25,000 bases of DNA. Source: Neocallimastix lanati (nom. inval.). Lineage: Eukaryota > Neocallimastigomycota > Neocallimastigomycetes > Neocallimastigales > Neocallimastigaceae. Shown piece after piece: positions 1 to 8,537 of the stretch; position 1 is the stretch's first letter; each line of letters opens with the position of its first letter. The stretch covers positions 1 to 25,000 of the forward strand of contig JACVTC010000181.1 in the NCBI GenBank assembly GCA_016946835.1, read 5' to 3'. A model generated the notes under the pieces. It saw only the letters and a program-made list of their open reading frames with translations, was not told where the DNA came from and ran no database searches. The translations under genes were made by a program, and so were the position numbers.

Positions 1-419
1 GATATTAATAAAAGAATTTTATAAGAATATTTAATAATAATTTTTATTATAAAAGATTTTAATAAGAATATTTAATAATAATTTTTATTATTTAATATTA
101 ATAAAAGATTTTAATAAGATTCTTTAATAATACATTTTTTATATATTTATATTAGTAGAAGATTTTAATCAGAATATTTAATAATATTTTTATTAGATTT
201 GATAGATTGATATAATAAAGAATTTTATAAGAATATTTAATAATAATTTTTGATTAATAAAAGATTTTAATAAGACTATTTAATAATAAATTTTTATTAT
301 ATTTAATATTAATACAAGATTTTTAATTAGAATATTTAATAATTTTTATTATATTTAATATTAATCAAAAGATTTTAATAAGAATATTTAAGAATAATTT
401 TATTTTATTATTTAATTAA
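1..419 (-). repeat. LTR of family B, inner part (interrupted copy)
   Basis: Read on the minus strand, this stretch continues the LTR end at 8521-8471 after a jump over the nested element E1. It matches the layout of the solo LTR at 16017-16982: the bases flanking E1 join to give the same sequence as 16050-16090 reversed. Inside are about eight degenerate units spaced 44-60 bp, each with a core like AGAATATTTAATAATAATTT. The solo copy has about five such units, so the array has expanded or contracted. The LTR runs off the left edge of the window, and so would any coding region. No gene is visible here. Confidence 0.7.
415..419. repeat. E1 target-site duplication, left
   Basis: ATTAA directly before the left LTR. 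It is repeated directly after the right LTR at 8471-8475. Five bases is the usual duplication length for Ty3/gypsy integrases. Confidence 0.85.
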
Positions 420-1482
420 TGTAAAGGATTTCTAATGTGGGTTAGAAATATATAATTTTAAATAATTTAACTAGGTCAACAAGTCCTTATATAGTAATAA
501 AAAGGATTAGATTCTTATAAAATATTGATCAAATAATTATTGAAATAAAAGAATACTTTTTATTATAATAAACACTAATAAAATATTATAAAAATATATT
601 TAAAAGTTTCTTTTTTATATTTATAACTTTTATTTATAATTATTATTAATTAATTATTATTATTACTATAATAGATTATTCTTATATTAATAATCTTACA
701 AAGATTTAATTCTAAATCAAATTAATGTCTTTTTATATTATTTTCTAAAAATAATTATTATAATAATATTTATTTAATACATGTATTTTTTATATATATA
801 AAACTAAACTATTTAATTAATAAACTATCTAAATAAAATATAAAACTAAAGGAGATATTGTTTTTATTATTCATTATTCATAAGACTAGTCATTTTCATT
901 ATTCATATTGAGTCAGAATATTATTCTAAAGTCATTATCTAAATAATTATAACTAATAAAAATAAAACATAATTGTTAGTAAAAATATAATATAATAATT
1001 CGTATTTAAACATAATATAATTATTTGTTATTAATGGATAAATTATATAATAATTTGTATAGTAATGGATTAATTATTAAGGGGCCCTATCAAAATAATT
1101 TCTCCAATATTATATATATATTATTGATATTTATCCAAAACTTTGAATCACGATATCTCGTGAACCAGTGGAGATATCGAGCTAAAAATTTGATATTTTT
1201 CTTCTCGGAAGCTAAAGCTTCCGAATGAGCATAATACCAAGCGCGAAACTCAATTATTTGGCGAGATATGACTCATTGAAGTGAGTCTTAAATCACACAT
1301 TATTTTATTATTTAATTATTGAAAAATTTAAAATAAATTTTTATATTTAAATTGTTTAATATGAATCATATTTAGTAATAATAAATAATATAATATTATA
1401 TAATGAATTAATGACGATTGAATAATATTTTTGTTTGCAATTCCAAAGTGATTTCAAACTAAATCACCTCGTAATCGCGACA
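420..1482 (-). repeat. E1 3' LTR
   Basis: This 1063 bp copy has TG...CA ends and matches 7407-8470 base for base as far as I compared, except for one A missing near 451. A 67-codon open frame inside it (1025-1228, plus strand) is repeated in the other LTR only because the LTRs are copies; I do not regard it as a gene. The segment at 1140-1290 has an unusually high G+C content for the window and is full of perfect hairpins. Confidence 0.95.
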
Positions 1483-1493
1483 TCGCTCCTCCT
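1483..1493 (-). other. E1 polypurine tract
   Basis: On the minus strand the bases just before the 3' LTR read AGGAGGAGCGA, followed by TGTCGCG of the LTR. A purine-rich run in this position is the expected primer for second-strand DNA synthesis. It is one of the few G-rich words in the region. Confidence 0.75.
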
Positions 1494-2376
1494 GAAGAAT
1501 CGAATTCCAGGCGACTGAATAATTCATATATTAGGAATATACATGATAATATATTATGATTGACTCAATATATAGTTGAAATATAATTACAATATATAAT
1601 ATTGAAAAATTATTGAATAGAAATTAACATATTAAAATATTGAAAAATTATTGAATAGAAATTAACATATTAAAATATTGAAAAATTATTGAATAGAAAT
1701 TAACATATTAAAATATTGAAATATAGTTCCATATATGGTGAAAAATTTTTATCATAAATTCTAATTAATAATATTTTGTTGAAAATTTAAACTCTACTTA
1801 TTATAGAATTGCATAAATTTAATTTAAATAAATTAAAAATTTCAAAAAAATAAATTTTTTATTTGAATATTATATATAATTGATTTTTAATAATATTTTT
1901 AATAATAAAATATATTCTTGAAAAATTTATTATAAAATTATTGATATATAGAAAAATTTTAAAATTTTTTGAAAAAGCTGATTTTACTGAATTTTTTGTA
2001 AAATATAATTATTGAGATCTATTTTATTTTTTATCTGTAAAATGTGAAATTTGAAATTTAAGTAATTTTACTTGTAAATTTTAATATTGTATAATTATTT
2101 TTATATATTTTATAATAAAGATTTTGTGTAATTTATTTTTGAATATGCTCAAGTTAATTTTTTGAAATAAACTAAAAATTTAGTTTTAATTATTTTTTAA
2201 TTATTTTTAATAAAATAAAATTGAAAAAATTTTTGAAATTGAAATTCCATTTATTTGAAATTATTTTTGAAATTTAAATTTAATTAGTGAGATGAGTTTA
2301 TGAAAATAATAAATTTGTATTACTAAGTTGATTTTTGGTACTTTATTATAAAAATTGATTAATAAATTGCTTTGTT
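1494..2376 (-). other. E1 3' noncoding region between pol and 3' LTR
   Basis: About 880 bp of AT-rich sequence between the pol stop and the polypurine tract, with no open frame of note. A long internal 3' untranslated region is unusual for a compact Ty3/gypsy element. It contains a 38 bp tandem repeat, listed separately. Confidence 0.6.
1601..1714. repeat. 38 bp tandem repeat, three copies
   Basis: Units start at 1601, 1639 and 1677 with the shared core ATTGAAAAATTATTGAATAG, then break up after 1715. The copies look identical, so the expansion is recent. It lies in the 3' noncoding part of E1. Confidence 0.9.
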
Positions 2377-5300
2377 TTAGAATTTCCTGATACTTTTGTT
2401 GAAATTAATTAACATTTCTTGATATTGAATATCATTTTCGATAACTGATGCTGGAACCCAGTTACATTGTTGTTTATAGTTGTATCTAACTTTGTATTCA
2501 TACCTTTTCTCTTTGTAATTTGGCCTAAAGTCTAAGATTTCAGTTATTCTAGCGGCTGTTTCTCTATACCTTGTCCTCCCTTTGAATTTTTCAGGAGTTG
2601 GAACATACGGTTCTAACTCAGAAACATGGAAAATTGGATAATGTTTTGGGAATGGAGATTTAGAAATATCTATTCTATAATTACCATTCTTTAAAACTTC
2701 TAAAACTTTATATGGTCCATACTTACGAGGAGCTAATTTAGCTGATTCAGCGGTAGTAAATGCTGGTGGAGCATTAACCCAAACTTTTTCACCTTCTTTA
2801 AATTCAGGAGCAATCATTCTTTTCTTGTCTGCAGCTCTTTTGTAAAGATCTTGAGCTCTTAATAAGACTTCTTTGACATGTAAAAAGTTTTTTCCTACAT
2901 CTTCGATATATTCGAAATTAGAATTAGATCCTTGGAATAAAAATATTTCGTCCATTGGTGGATGGAAACCATAATTAATGAAAAATGGAGTTTGTTTTGT
3001 AGACTCATGAACTGAATTGTTATAAACAAATTCTGCTAAATGTAGCCATTTAATCCAGTCATCATGGAAGAATGCTCTAGTGTAGCATCGTAAATATTGT
3101 GCGATGAATGAATTACATCTCTCAACCTGTCCAACAGTTTCGTGGTGATCAGTAGTTGCTATTTTTGAAGCAATTCTAAGTTTTTCTAATATTTCTGTCC
3201 ATAAAGCACTTGTAAATTGAGAACCTCTATCAGAGTAAATGTCAGAAGGTAAACCGTGAATCCTAAATATTTCTTTTAAAAATGCTTCAGCAGTTTCTTC
3301 AGCTGTAGGTATAATTTTAAATGGTATTAAGTGAATCATTTTTGAAAATCGATCCACAACCACCATAATTACTGTGTATTTTTTAGATTCAGGTAGACCG
3401 CATAAAAAATCAATTTCGATCGATCTCCAAGGTCGATCTGGAATTTCAAGTGGTCGTAAAAAATCATACTTTTTATGTCTACTAGCCTTATTTCTTGCAC
3501 AGTTTTCGCATGAATTAACGAAACTTGTTATATCTTGATGCATTTTTGGCCACCAAAAATTTCTCATAATCAATTCTTCTGTACGTCGAATACCAAGATG
3601 ACCTGCTGCGGGATTTTCATGATACCTTTTTAATATTTCTAGTCTTAATTTTTCAGGAACATAAATTAAATTACCATACCATATCATATTATTTTTAATT
3701 TTAAATTTATTCATCTTTCTAAAAGGTCGGTAGTAGTATCCTTGACTAGCATTAATTGGACCAAAGTAATGATAGATATCATCAGCAGTACTATCAGTTT
3801 TAGTTGCTTCAATTATTTCTTTAATAAGTGTGTTGGAAATACCCATTAAACATGAAGATGGATCAATATTACTACTGTCTAAGATATATTCTGGTTGTTC
3901 ATATTCGGGTTTTTGTAAATAATCTGGTCTGCGAGATAAACTATCCGGTTTTCCATTCTTTTTTCCTTGTCGATAAATTAATTGGAAGTTAAATTCTTGA
4001 AAGAACATGTGCCAACGTTGTTGCCGTTGGTTGCCTACCTTTCCGCCTAAAGTATAAATTAAATTTTTATGGTCAGTAAAGACCGTAACTTGATGTTTTG
4101 CACCAAGTAATAAATGTCGCCAGTTGGAAAAAGCACATTTTATTGCTAAAAGTTCTTTTTCAGTGATTGAGTAATTTACTTCTACATTTGATAAACTTCT
4201 TGAATAGTAAGCAACAGGGTGAAGTTTACCTTCATTATCCTTTTGAGATAGAATACCACCTATTGCATAGTTGCTAGCATCACACTCAACAATAAATGGT
4301 TTACTTGGGTCTGGATGTATTAATACAGGAGCGGTAGTAAGTCTATTTTTTAATTCTTGAAAAGCATTTTCGCATTTGTTATCCCAAATAAATTTATTAT
4401 TTTTCTTTGTTAGGTTGTGTAGTGGTCTGGCGATTTGTGCAAAATTTTCTACAAACCTTCTGTAGTAGTTACAAAGACCGACAAAACGTTGTACATCCTT
4501 AACACATGTGGGAGTAGGCCATTCTTTCACAGATTTAATCTTTTCTGGATCGGTAGATATACCTTTTCCTGAAATTACATATCCTAAAAATTGAACTTCA
4601 TCTTTGTGGAATTCACATTTCTTTAATTTAGCGTATAAATTATTTTCTAATAATTTTTGTAAAACTTCGCGAACATGTTGTATATGTTCATCCAATGTTT
4701 TGGAGTAGATTAAAATATCGTCCAAATATAGAATTACAGATTTTTCTAAGAATGGGCGTAAAACTGAATTTATAAATGATTGAAAAGTTGCAGGTGCATT
4801 TTTCAAACCGAAAGGCATTACGAGATATTCGTAATGACCATATTTTGTGCGGAAGGCGGTTTTGTATTCATCACCTTCACGTATACGTATTAAATTATAC
4901 GCTGAACGTAAGTCAAGTTTTGTAAAATATTGTGCACCTTTGACTTTTTCGATAATATCATTGATTAGTGGTAGAGGATATGAATTTCTGACTGTTACGT
5001 CGTTTAATTTTCTATAATCGACGCAAAGTCGTAAAGTACCATCTTTCTTTTTCTGGAATAAAATAGGATAACCAGCAGGAGATTCAGAAAGACGTATAAA
5101 ACCTTTTTTCTCGTTATCTTTAATGTATTGCTTTAATACTTCGTCCTCTTCTTCAGAAAGTGGGTAAATAGGGCAGTAATGTAAGGTAGCATCCTTTTGT
5201 AGAACAATTTTACAGTCAACTAATCTGTGGGGAGGTAGTTTGTCAGCATTTTTCTTGCTAAAAACTTCAAATAAGTCTCTATAAGGTTCCGGAATATCTT

Positions 5301-6342
5301 CAATTTTGTCTTCTTCTTCATCAATTTCATCATCTTCTTCAGTAAAAGTATCTTCAAAATTATTTAAAAATGAATAAATAAAAAGATTGTAATTAAATTT
5401 ATTGAAATTTCGTTTTGAAATTACTTTATTTTTTGAAAAATTTTTTGTAGTAAAACAATTTTTATTATTGGTAAATTTTTTGGTTACACGAAATTTTTTA
5501 AATTTATAATAATTTTTAAATTTTTTAGAATTTTTTGAAAAGTAATTTCTAAAATTGAATTTCGAATTTTTTCTAAATTTTGAATAATAATTATAAAATT
5601 TTGAAGATGATTTATACTTAGGTGAATAATAATTATAATATGAATTTTTTGGTTTTATTGAATAAAAATTATTATTAAAATATTTTTTGTGAAATTGTTT
5701 TTTGTTAAATTTCAATTTATTTGAAAAATATAAAAATTTTGGTTTTTTATTGAAAAAATTTTTAGAAAAAATTTTTGGAAAATTTTTATAATAATTAAAA
5801 TTTGAAAAATTAATTTTATTATTTAAATTTGTTATAGATACTGATTTTTTCTTAAATGAATTGAAATTTAAATTGGAGAAAATAAATTTATTTTTGTAAT
5901 TAAATTGAATTTCATATTTATTCATAAATTTATTTCCAAGTAAAATATCTGTAGGTATTTTATCAGTAACTAAGAAACCATCTTTAAAAGTAGCAATGTA
6001 AAATTTATTATTGATTGAGATTCTTAATTGAAATTTCAAAACAACAATTTCTTTTATAAAAGCTGAGCCACTAATTCCTTTTATTTCAATAGAATTAATA
6101 GCTTTATGCTTTTGTAAATTTAATTTTGATACTAAATCTTTAGAAATAAAATTGCAATAGGATCCACTATCTAAAATAGTTGAATATTTAGTAAATTTAT
6201 TATTAAATTTATTTTCAATATTATTTAATTTTAGTGGAATAAAAGTTTTTAAAGTAAAAAATGTATTTGGTAATTTTGGTATTTTTGTGGAGTCAAGTAC
6301 TGGGAAATTATAATGATATGTTTTATGGTTTTGAACATTCAT
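2377..6342 (-). CDS. pol: E1 Pol polyprotein (protease, RT, RNase H, integrase, chromodomain)
   Basis: An intact 1321-residue frame counted from the first ATG. The aspartic protease has DSG at 58-60. RT runs from about 375 to 640 with catalytic D477 and YLDD at 539-542. RNase H has D688 (ECDAS) and D757 (TDHKN). Integrase has an HHCC zinc site (H908, H915, C945, C948) and a D978, D1038, E1074 triad with exactly 35 residues between the last two. A GPY motif lies near 1209-1211. A chromodomain-like tail at about 1260-1321 has aromatics YEYKVRY and W1295. Between protease and RT, residues 160-330 are Lys/Asn/Phe/Tyr-rich, then turn strongly acidic (334-350). The frame stays open upstream of this ATG into the end of gag, so synthesis as Gag-Pol by -1 frameshifting is more likely than independent initiation. 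Confidence 0.95.
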   Translation of the reverse strand: MNVQNHKTYHYNFPVLDSTKIPKLPNTFFTLKTFIPLKLNNIENKFNNKFTKYSTILDSGSYCNFISKDLVSKLNLQKHKAINSIEIKGISGSAFIKEIVVLKFQLRISINNKFYIATFKDGFLVTDKIPTDILLGNKFMNKYEIQFNYKNKFIFSNLNFNSFKKKSVSITNLNNKINFSNFNYYKNFPKIFSKNFFNKKPKFLYFSNKLKFNKKQFHKKYFNNNFYSIKPKNSYYNYYSPKYKSSSKFYNYYSKFRKNSKFNFRNYFSKNSKKFKNYYKFKKFRVTKKFTNNKNCFTTKNFSKNKVISKRNFNKFNYNLFIYSFLNNFEDTFTEEDDEIDEEEDKIEDIPEPYRDLFEVFSKKNADKLPPHRLVDCKIVLQKDATLHYCPIYPLSEEEDEVLKQYIKDNEKKGFIRLSESPAGYPILFQKKKDGTLRLCVDYRKLNDVTVRNSYPLPLINDIIEKVKGAQYFTKLDLRSAYNLIRIREGDEYKTAFRTKYGHYEYLVMPFGLKNAPATFQSFINSVLRPFLEKSVILYLDDILIYSKTLDEHIQHVREVLQKLLENNLYAKLKKCEFHKDEVQFLGYVISGKGISTDPEKIKSVKEWPTPTCVKDVQRFVGLCNYYRRFVENFAQIARPLHNLTKKNNKFIWDNKCENAFQELKNRLTTAPVLIHPDPSKPFIVECDASNYAIGGILSQKDNEGKLHPVAYYSRSLSNVEVNYSITEKELLAIKCAFSNWRHLLLGAKHQVTVFTDHKNLIYTLGGKVGNQRQQRWHMFFQEFNFQLIYRQGKKNGKPDSLSRRPDYLQKPEYEQPEYILDSSNIDPSSCLMGISNTLIKEIIEATKTDSTADDIYHYFGPINASQGYYYRPFRKMNKFKIKNNMIWYGNLIYVPEKLRLEILKRYHENPAAGHLGIRRTEELIMRNFWWPKMHQDITSFVNSCENCARNKASRHKKYDFLRPLEIPDRPWRSIEIDFLCGLPESKKYTVIMVVVDRFSKMIHLIPFKIIPTAEETAEAFLKEIFRIHGLPSDIYSDRGSQFTSALWTEILEKLRIASKIATTDHHETVGQVERCNSFIAQYLRCYTRAFFHDDWIKWLHLAEFVYNNSVHESTKQTPFFINYGFHPPMDEIFLFQGSNSNFEYIEDVGKNFLHVKEVLLRAQDLYKRAADKKRMIAPEFKEGEKVWVNAPPAFTTAESAKLAPRKYGPYKVLEVLKNGNYRIDISKSPFPKHYPIFHVSELEPYVPTPEKFKGRTRYRETAARITEILDFRPNYKEKRYEYKVRYNYKQQCNWVPASVIENDIQYQEMLINFNKSIRKF

Positions 6343-6365
6343 AGACTCCTTATGATGTTCATTAG

Positions 6366-7373
6366 TTAGTTTTTTGTACTGACTTTTTTGACATTAGTAG
6401 TAGAATAATTACTACTATTATTGTTATTGTTGTTATTGTATTTATTATTATAATTATAATTTCTTGATGATTTGTAGGACGATTTTTTATTGGGTTTTTT
6501 ATTAGTATTATTATTTCTATTACTGCTAATTTTACTTTTAATTTTAAAAGAATTTTCTAATAGGATACATTTTGTAATAATTGCTTCTAATGTATTTGGT
6601 AAATTTTCCATTTTCTTAATTTCTTCTTTAAATTTTGGGTGTAAACCATTGTAAAAAAATAGAGCAAGACTTTTATCTTCTAAATCTAATTGGTTACTAT
6701 AGGCACGAAAACTTTCTATATATTGGTTGATGTTTCCATAGTTATGTTTTAATTCTAATAGTTGAATTTGAGCAAGTTTTTTACTTTCAACATTAGGGAA
6801 GGCAGCTTTTAAACCATCCAATAATTCTTGTAATGAAGCTGGTACCACATTACCTTTGTATTTTGTAAGATACCAATTCCTAGCAGCATCTCTAAGTCTA
6901 GTTTTTACAAAATTAACACGAGCATCTGGTGGTAGTAAATTATTTGGATATGCCTTAAATGTTGCAGAACATAATTCACAGAATAATTCAACTTCAGCTG
7001 GTACACCAGTAAACAATCCTGGATCTGGTACTTGTGCTATAGGATAGGTAATTCTTCCTCTCATAACTACATCATTGTCTAGATCATAATTAGTAGAAGA
7101 GTCAGAACGTCCACTATCATCATTGCTATTATCGTCCCCAGGCCTCGGAGTTGCCCGTTGATGGATATATCTATCTTGAATTTCATTTCTTAACATGGTA
7201 GCAATATTCTGGTTATTAGCAGCAATTTCTTGTTGAAATCTACCATACATTTGGGTAGCAAAAGCCTCTAAATCAGTCCTACTAACAGCAGTTTGGTTCA
7301 AAGTTTGAAGTACTTCATTGATGGCAGTACCAAGTTCTTGCCTAAATCTTTCCATAAAATCTTGATTGGACAT
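6366..7373 (-). CDS. gag: E1 Gag structural protein
   Basis: 335 residues. It begins with a helical, Gln/Glu-rich segment (about 5-70), followed by a disordered Asp/Ser stretch (79-101). A retrotransposon Gag core covers about 115-275 (ARNWYL near 164, the central QLLELKHNYGNINQYIE region, and FYNGLHPKFKEEI). The tail, 278-335, is basic, Asn/Lys/Ser/Tyr-rich low complexity. No CCHC zinc knuckle is present, so RNA binding probably rests on the basic tail. The ATG at 7373 is the first after the LTR, 34 bp downstream of its edge. The TAA stop is preceded immediately by a slippery heptamer leading into pol, whose ATG lies 23 bp beyond. Confidence 0.93.
   Translation of the reverse strand: MSNQDFMERFRQELGTAINEVLQTLNQTAVSRTDLEAFATQMYGRFQQEIAANNQNIATMLRNEIQDRYIHQRATPRPGDDNSNDDSGRSDSSTNYDLDNDVVMRGRITYPIAQVPDPGLFTGVPAEVELFCELCSATFKAYPNNLLPPDARVNFVKTRLRDAARNWYLTKYKGNVVPASLQELLDGLKAAFPNVESKKLAQIQLLELKHNYGNINQYIESFRAYSNQLDLEDKSLALFFYNGLHPKFKEEIKKMENLPNTLEAIITKCILLENSFKIKSKISSNRNNNTNKKPNKKSSYKSSRNYNYNNKYNNNNNNNSSNYSTTNVKKVSTKN
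6369..6375 (-). promoter_or_regulatory. -1 ribosomal frameshift heptamer A AAA AAC at gag stop
   Basis: In the gag frame the last codons are ACA AAA AAC TAA, so the heptamer A AAA AAC is in the correct X XXY YYZ phase. Slipping back one base makes the next codons CTA ACT AAT GAA. That frame has no stop before the pol ATG at 6342 and is the pol frame. A AAA AAC is one of the well-known strong -1 signals in retroelements. I see no clear stem-loop downstream. Confidence 0.75.
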
Positions 7374-7396
7374 GCTAAGGTAGTTACCAAAATTCG

Positions 7397-7406
7397 GTAA
7401 GATTAT
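7397..7406 (-). other. E1 primer-binding site, self-priming type
   Basis: Directly next to the 5' LTR edge, the sense strand reads ATAATCTTAC. It lacks the TGG that a tRNA 3' end would require. The sense LTR contains the exact complement GTAAGATTAT at 7687-7678, about 30 bases after a TATA box, where transcription should start. This is the arrangement known from Tf1 of fission yeast, where the 5' end of the RNA primes its own reverse transcription. Confidence 0.65.
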
Positions 7407-7716
7407 TGTAAAGGATTTCTAATGTGGGTTAGAAATATATAAATTTTAAATAATTTAACTAGGTCAACAAGTCCTTATATAGTAATAAAAAGGATTAGAT
7501 TCTTATAAAATATTGATCAAATAATTATTGAAATAAAAGAATACTTTTTATTATAATAAACACTAATAAAATATTATAAAAATATATTTAAAAGTTTCTT
7601 TTTTATATTTATAACTTTTATTTATAATTATTATTAATTAATTATTATTATTACTATAATAGATTATTCTTATATTAATAATCTTACAAAGATTTAATTC
7701 TAAATCAAATTAATGT

Positions 7717-7725
7717 CTTTTTATA
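7717..7725 (-). promoter_or_regulatory. TATA box of E1
   Basis: The sense strand reads TATAAAAAG, with its last base 30 bases upstream of GTAAGATTAT (7687), the proposed 5' end of the genomic RNA. TATA words are cheap in such AT-rich DNA; the spacing to the primer match is what supports this one. Confidence 0.5.
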
Positions 7726-7896
7726 TTATTTTCTAAAAATAATTATTATAATAATATTTATTTAATACATGTATTTTTTATATATATAAAACTAAACTAT
7801 TTAATTAATAAACTATCTAAATAAAATATAAAACTAAAGGAGATATTGTTTTTATTATTCATTATTCATAAGACTAGTCATTTTCATTATTCATAT

Positions 7897-7903
7897 TGAG
7901 TCA
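7897..7903. promoter_or_regulatory. TGAGTCA motif in E1 U3
   Basis: A perfect Gcn4/AP-1 type bZIP binding word in the predicted U3 (909-915 in the other LTR). See also 8257-8263. Confidence 0.35.
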
Positions 7904-8137
7904 GAATATTATTCTAAAGTCATTATCTAAATAATTATAACTAATAAAAATAAAACATAATTGTTAGTAAAAATATAATATAATAATTCGTATTTAAACA
8001 TAATATAATTATTTGTTATTAATGGATAAATTATATAATAATTTGTATAGTAATGGATTAATTATTAAGGGGCCCTATCAAAATAATTTCTCCAATATTA
8101 TATATATATTATTGATATTTATCCAAAACTTTGAATC

Positions 8138-8212
8138 ACGATATCTCGTGAACCAGTGGAGATATCGAGCTAAAAATTTGATATTTTTCTTCTCGGAAGC
8201 TAAAGCTTCCGA
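8138..8212. other. Hairpin cluster in E1 LTR
   Basis: Perfect inverted repeats are packed together. CGATATCTC pairs with GAGATATCG across a 12-base loop. CACGA-TATC-TCGTG overlaps the first arm and would compete with it. TCGGAAGCT-AA-AGCTTCCGA is a nine-pair stem with a two-base loop. The same cluster lies at 1150-1224 in the other LTR. Role unknown. Confidence 0.6.
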
Positions 8213-8256
8213 ATGAGCATAATACCAAGCGCGAAACTCAATTATTTGGCGAGATA

Positions 8257-8263
8257 TGACTCA
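8257..8263. promoter_or_regulatory. TGACTCA motif in E1 U3
   Basis: A second bZIP-type word (1269-1275 in the other LTR). It is part of the hairpin GACTCA-TTGAAG-TGAGTC, so the site is presented in both orientations. Confidence 0.35.
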
Positions 8264-8470
8264 TTGAAGTGAGTCTTAAATCACACATTATTTTATTATT
8301 TAATTATTGAAAAATTTAAAATAAATTTTTATATTTAAATTGTTTAATATGAATCATATTTAGTAATAATAAATAATATAATATTATATAATGAATTAAT
8401 GACGATTGAATAATATTTTTGTTTGCAATTCCAAAGTGATTTCAAACTAAATCACCTCGTAATCGCGACA

Positions 8471-8475
8471 ATTAA
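8471..8475. repeat. E1 target-site duplication, right
   Basis: ATTAA, the partner of 415-419. Removing E1 with one copy restores a sequence that matches the solo LTR at 16040-16080 in reverse, which proves the nested insertion independently of the duplication. Confidence 0.85.
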
Positions 8476-8521
8476 GAGTATTTAATAGGAAATACAATGT
8501 ATTTAGTGACACCCCGTATCA
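8471..8521 (-). repeat. LTR of family B, terminal 51 bp (interrupted copy)
   Basis: On the minus strand it starts TGATACGGGGTGTCACTAAA and matches the start of the solo LTR at 16017 with one mismatch in 51 bases. The rest of this LTR lies at 419-1, beyond E1. Its terminus is 16 bp from the first base of tRNA-Trp. Confidence 0.85.
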
Positions 8522-8537
8522 ATATTAATTCATGAGA

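Larger units (their letters stand above)
420..8470 (-). mobile_element. E1: complete Ty3/gypsy chromovirus LTR retrotransposon
   Basis: A full LTR retrotransposon on the minus strand: 5' LTR 8470-7407, primer-binding site, gag, pol, 3' noncoding region, polypurine tract and 3' LTR 1482-420. The LTRs begin TGTCGCGA, end TTTACA, and appear to differ by a single A. A 5 bp duplication ATTAA flanks the element at 415-419 and 8471-8475. The order protease, RT, RNase H, integrase and a C-terminal chromodomain defines a Ty3/gypsy chromovirus (Metaviridae). Both reading frames are open and all catalytic residues I looked for are present, so it may be autonomous and recently mobile. It is nested inside a family-B LTR. 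Confidence 0.95.
7407..8470 (-). repeat. E1 5' LTR (promoter copy)
   Basis: 1064 bp with TG...CA ends, essentially identical to 420-1482. If the RNA starts at 7687, U3 is 783 bp and R+U5 is 281 bp. U3 carries two perfect TGASTCA motifs and several hairpins; the TATA box lies at 7725-7717. Confidence 0.95.

Noticed and set aside
1025-1228. A 67-codon frame found identically at 1025-1228 and 8013-8216.
   Set aside because: It lies in the two LTR copies, antisense to the element, and is repeated only because LTRs are copies. There is no recognisable domain.
1601-1714. Regular 38 bp repeats considered as a CRISPR-like array.
   Set aside because: The units are directly contiguous and near-identical with no unique spacers; the context is a eukaryotic retrotransposon.
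6856-7047. An open frame opposite gag.
   Set aside because: A shadow of the gag coding sequence with no supporting features.
7380-7390. TGGTAACTA on the E1 sense strand as a tRNA-type primer-binding site.
   Set aside because: It lies 17 bases from the LTR edge and I could not match it to a tRNA 3' end, whereas the bases abutting the LTR have a perfect complement at the predicted RNA start.
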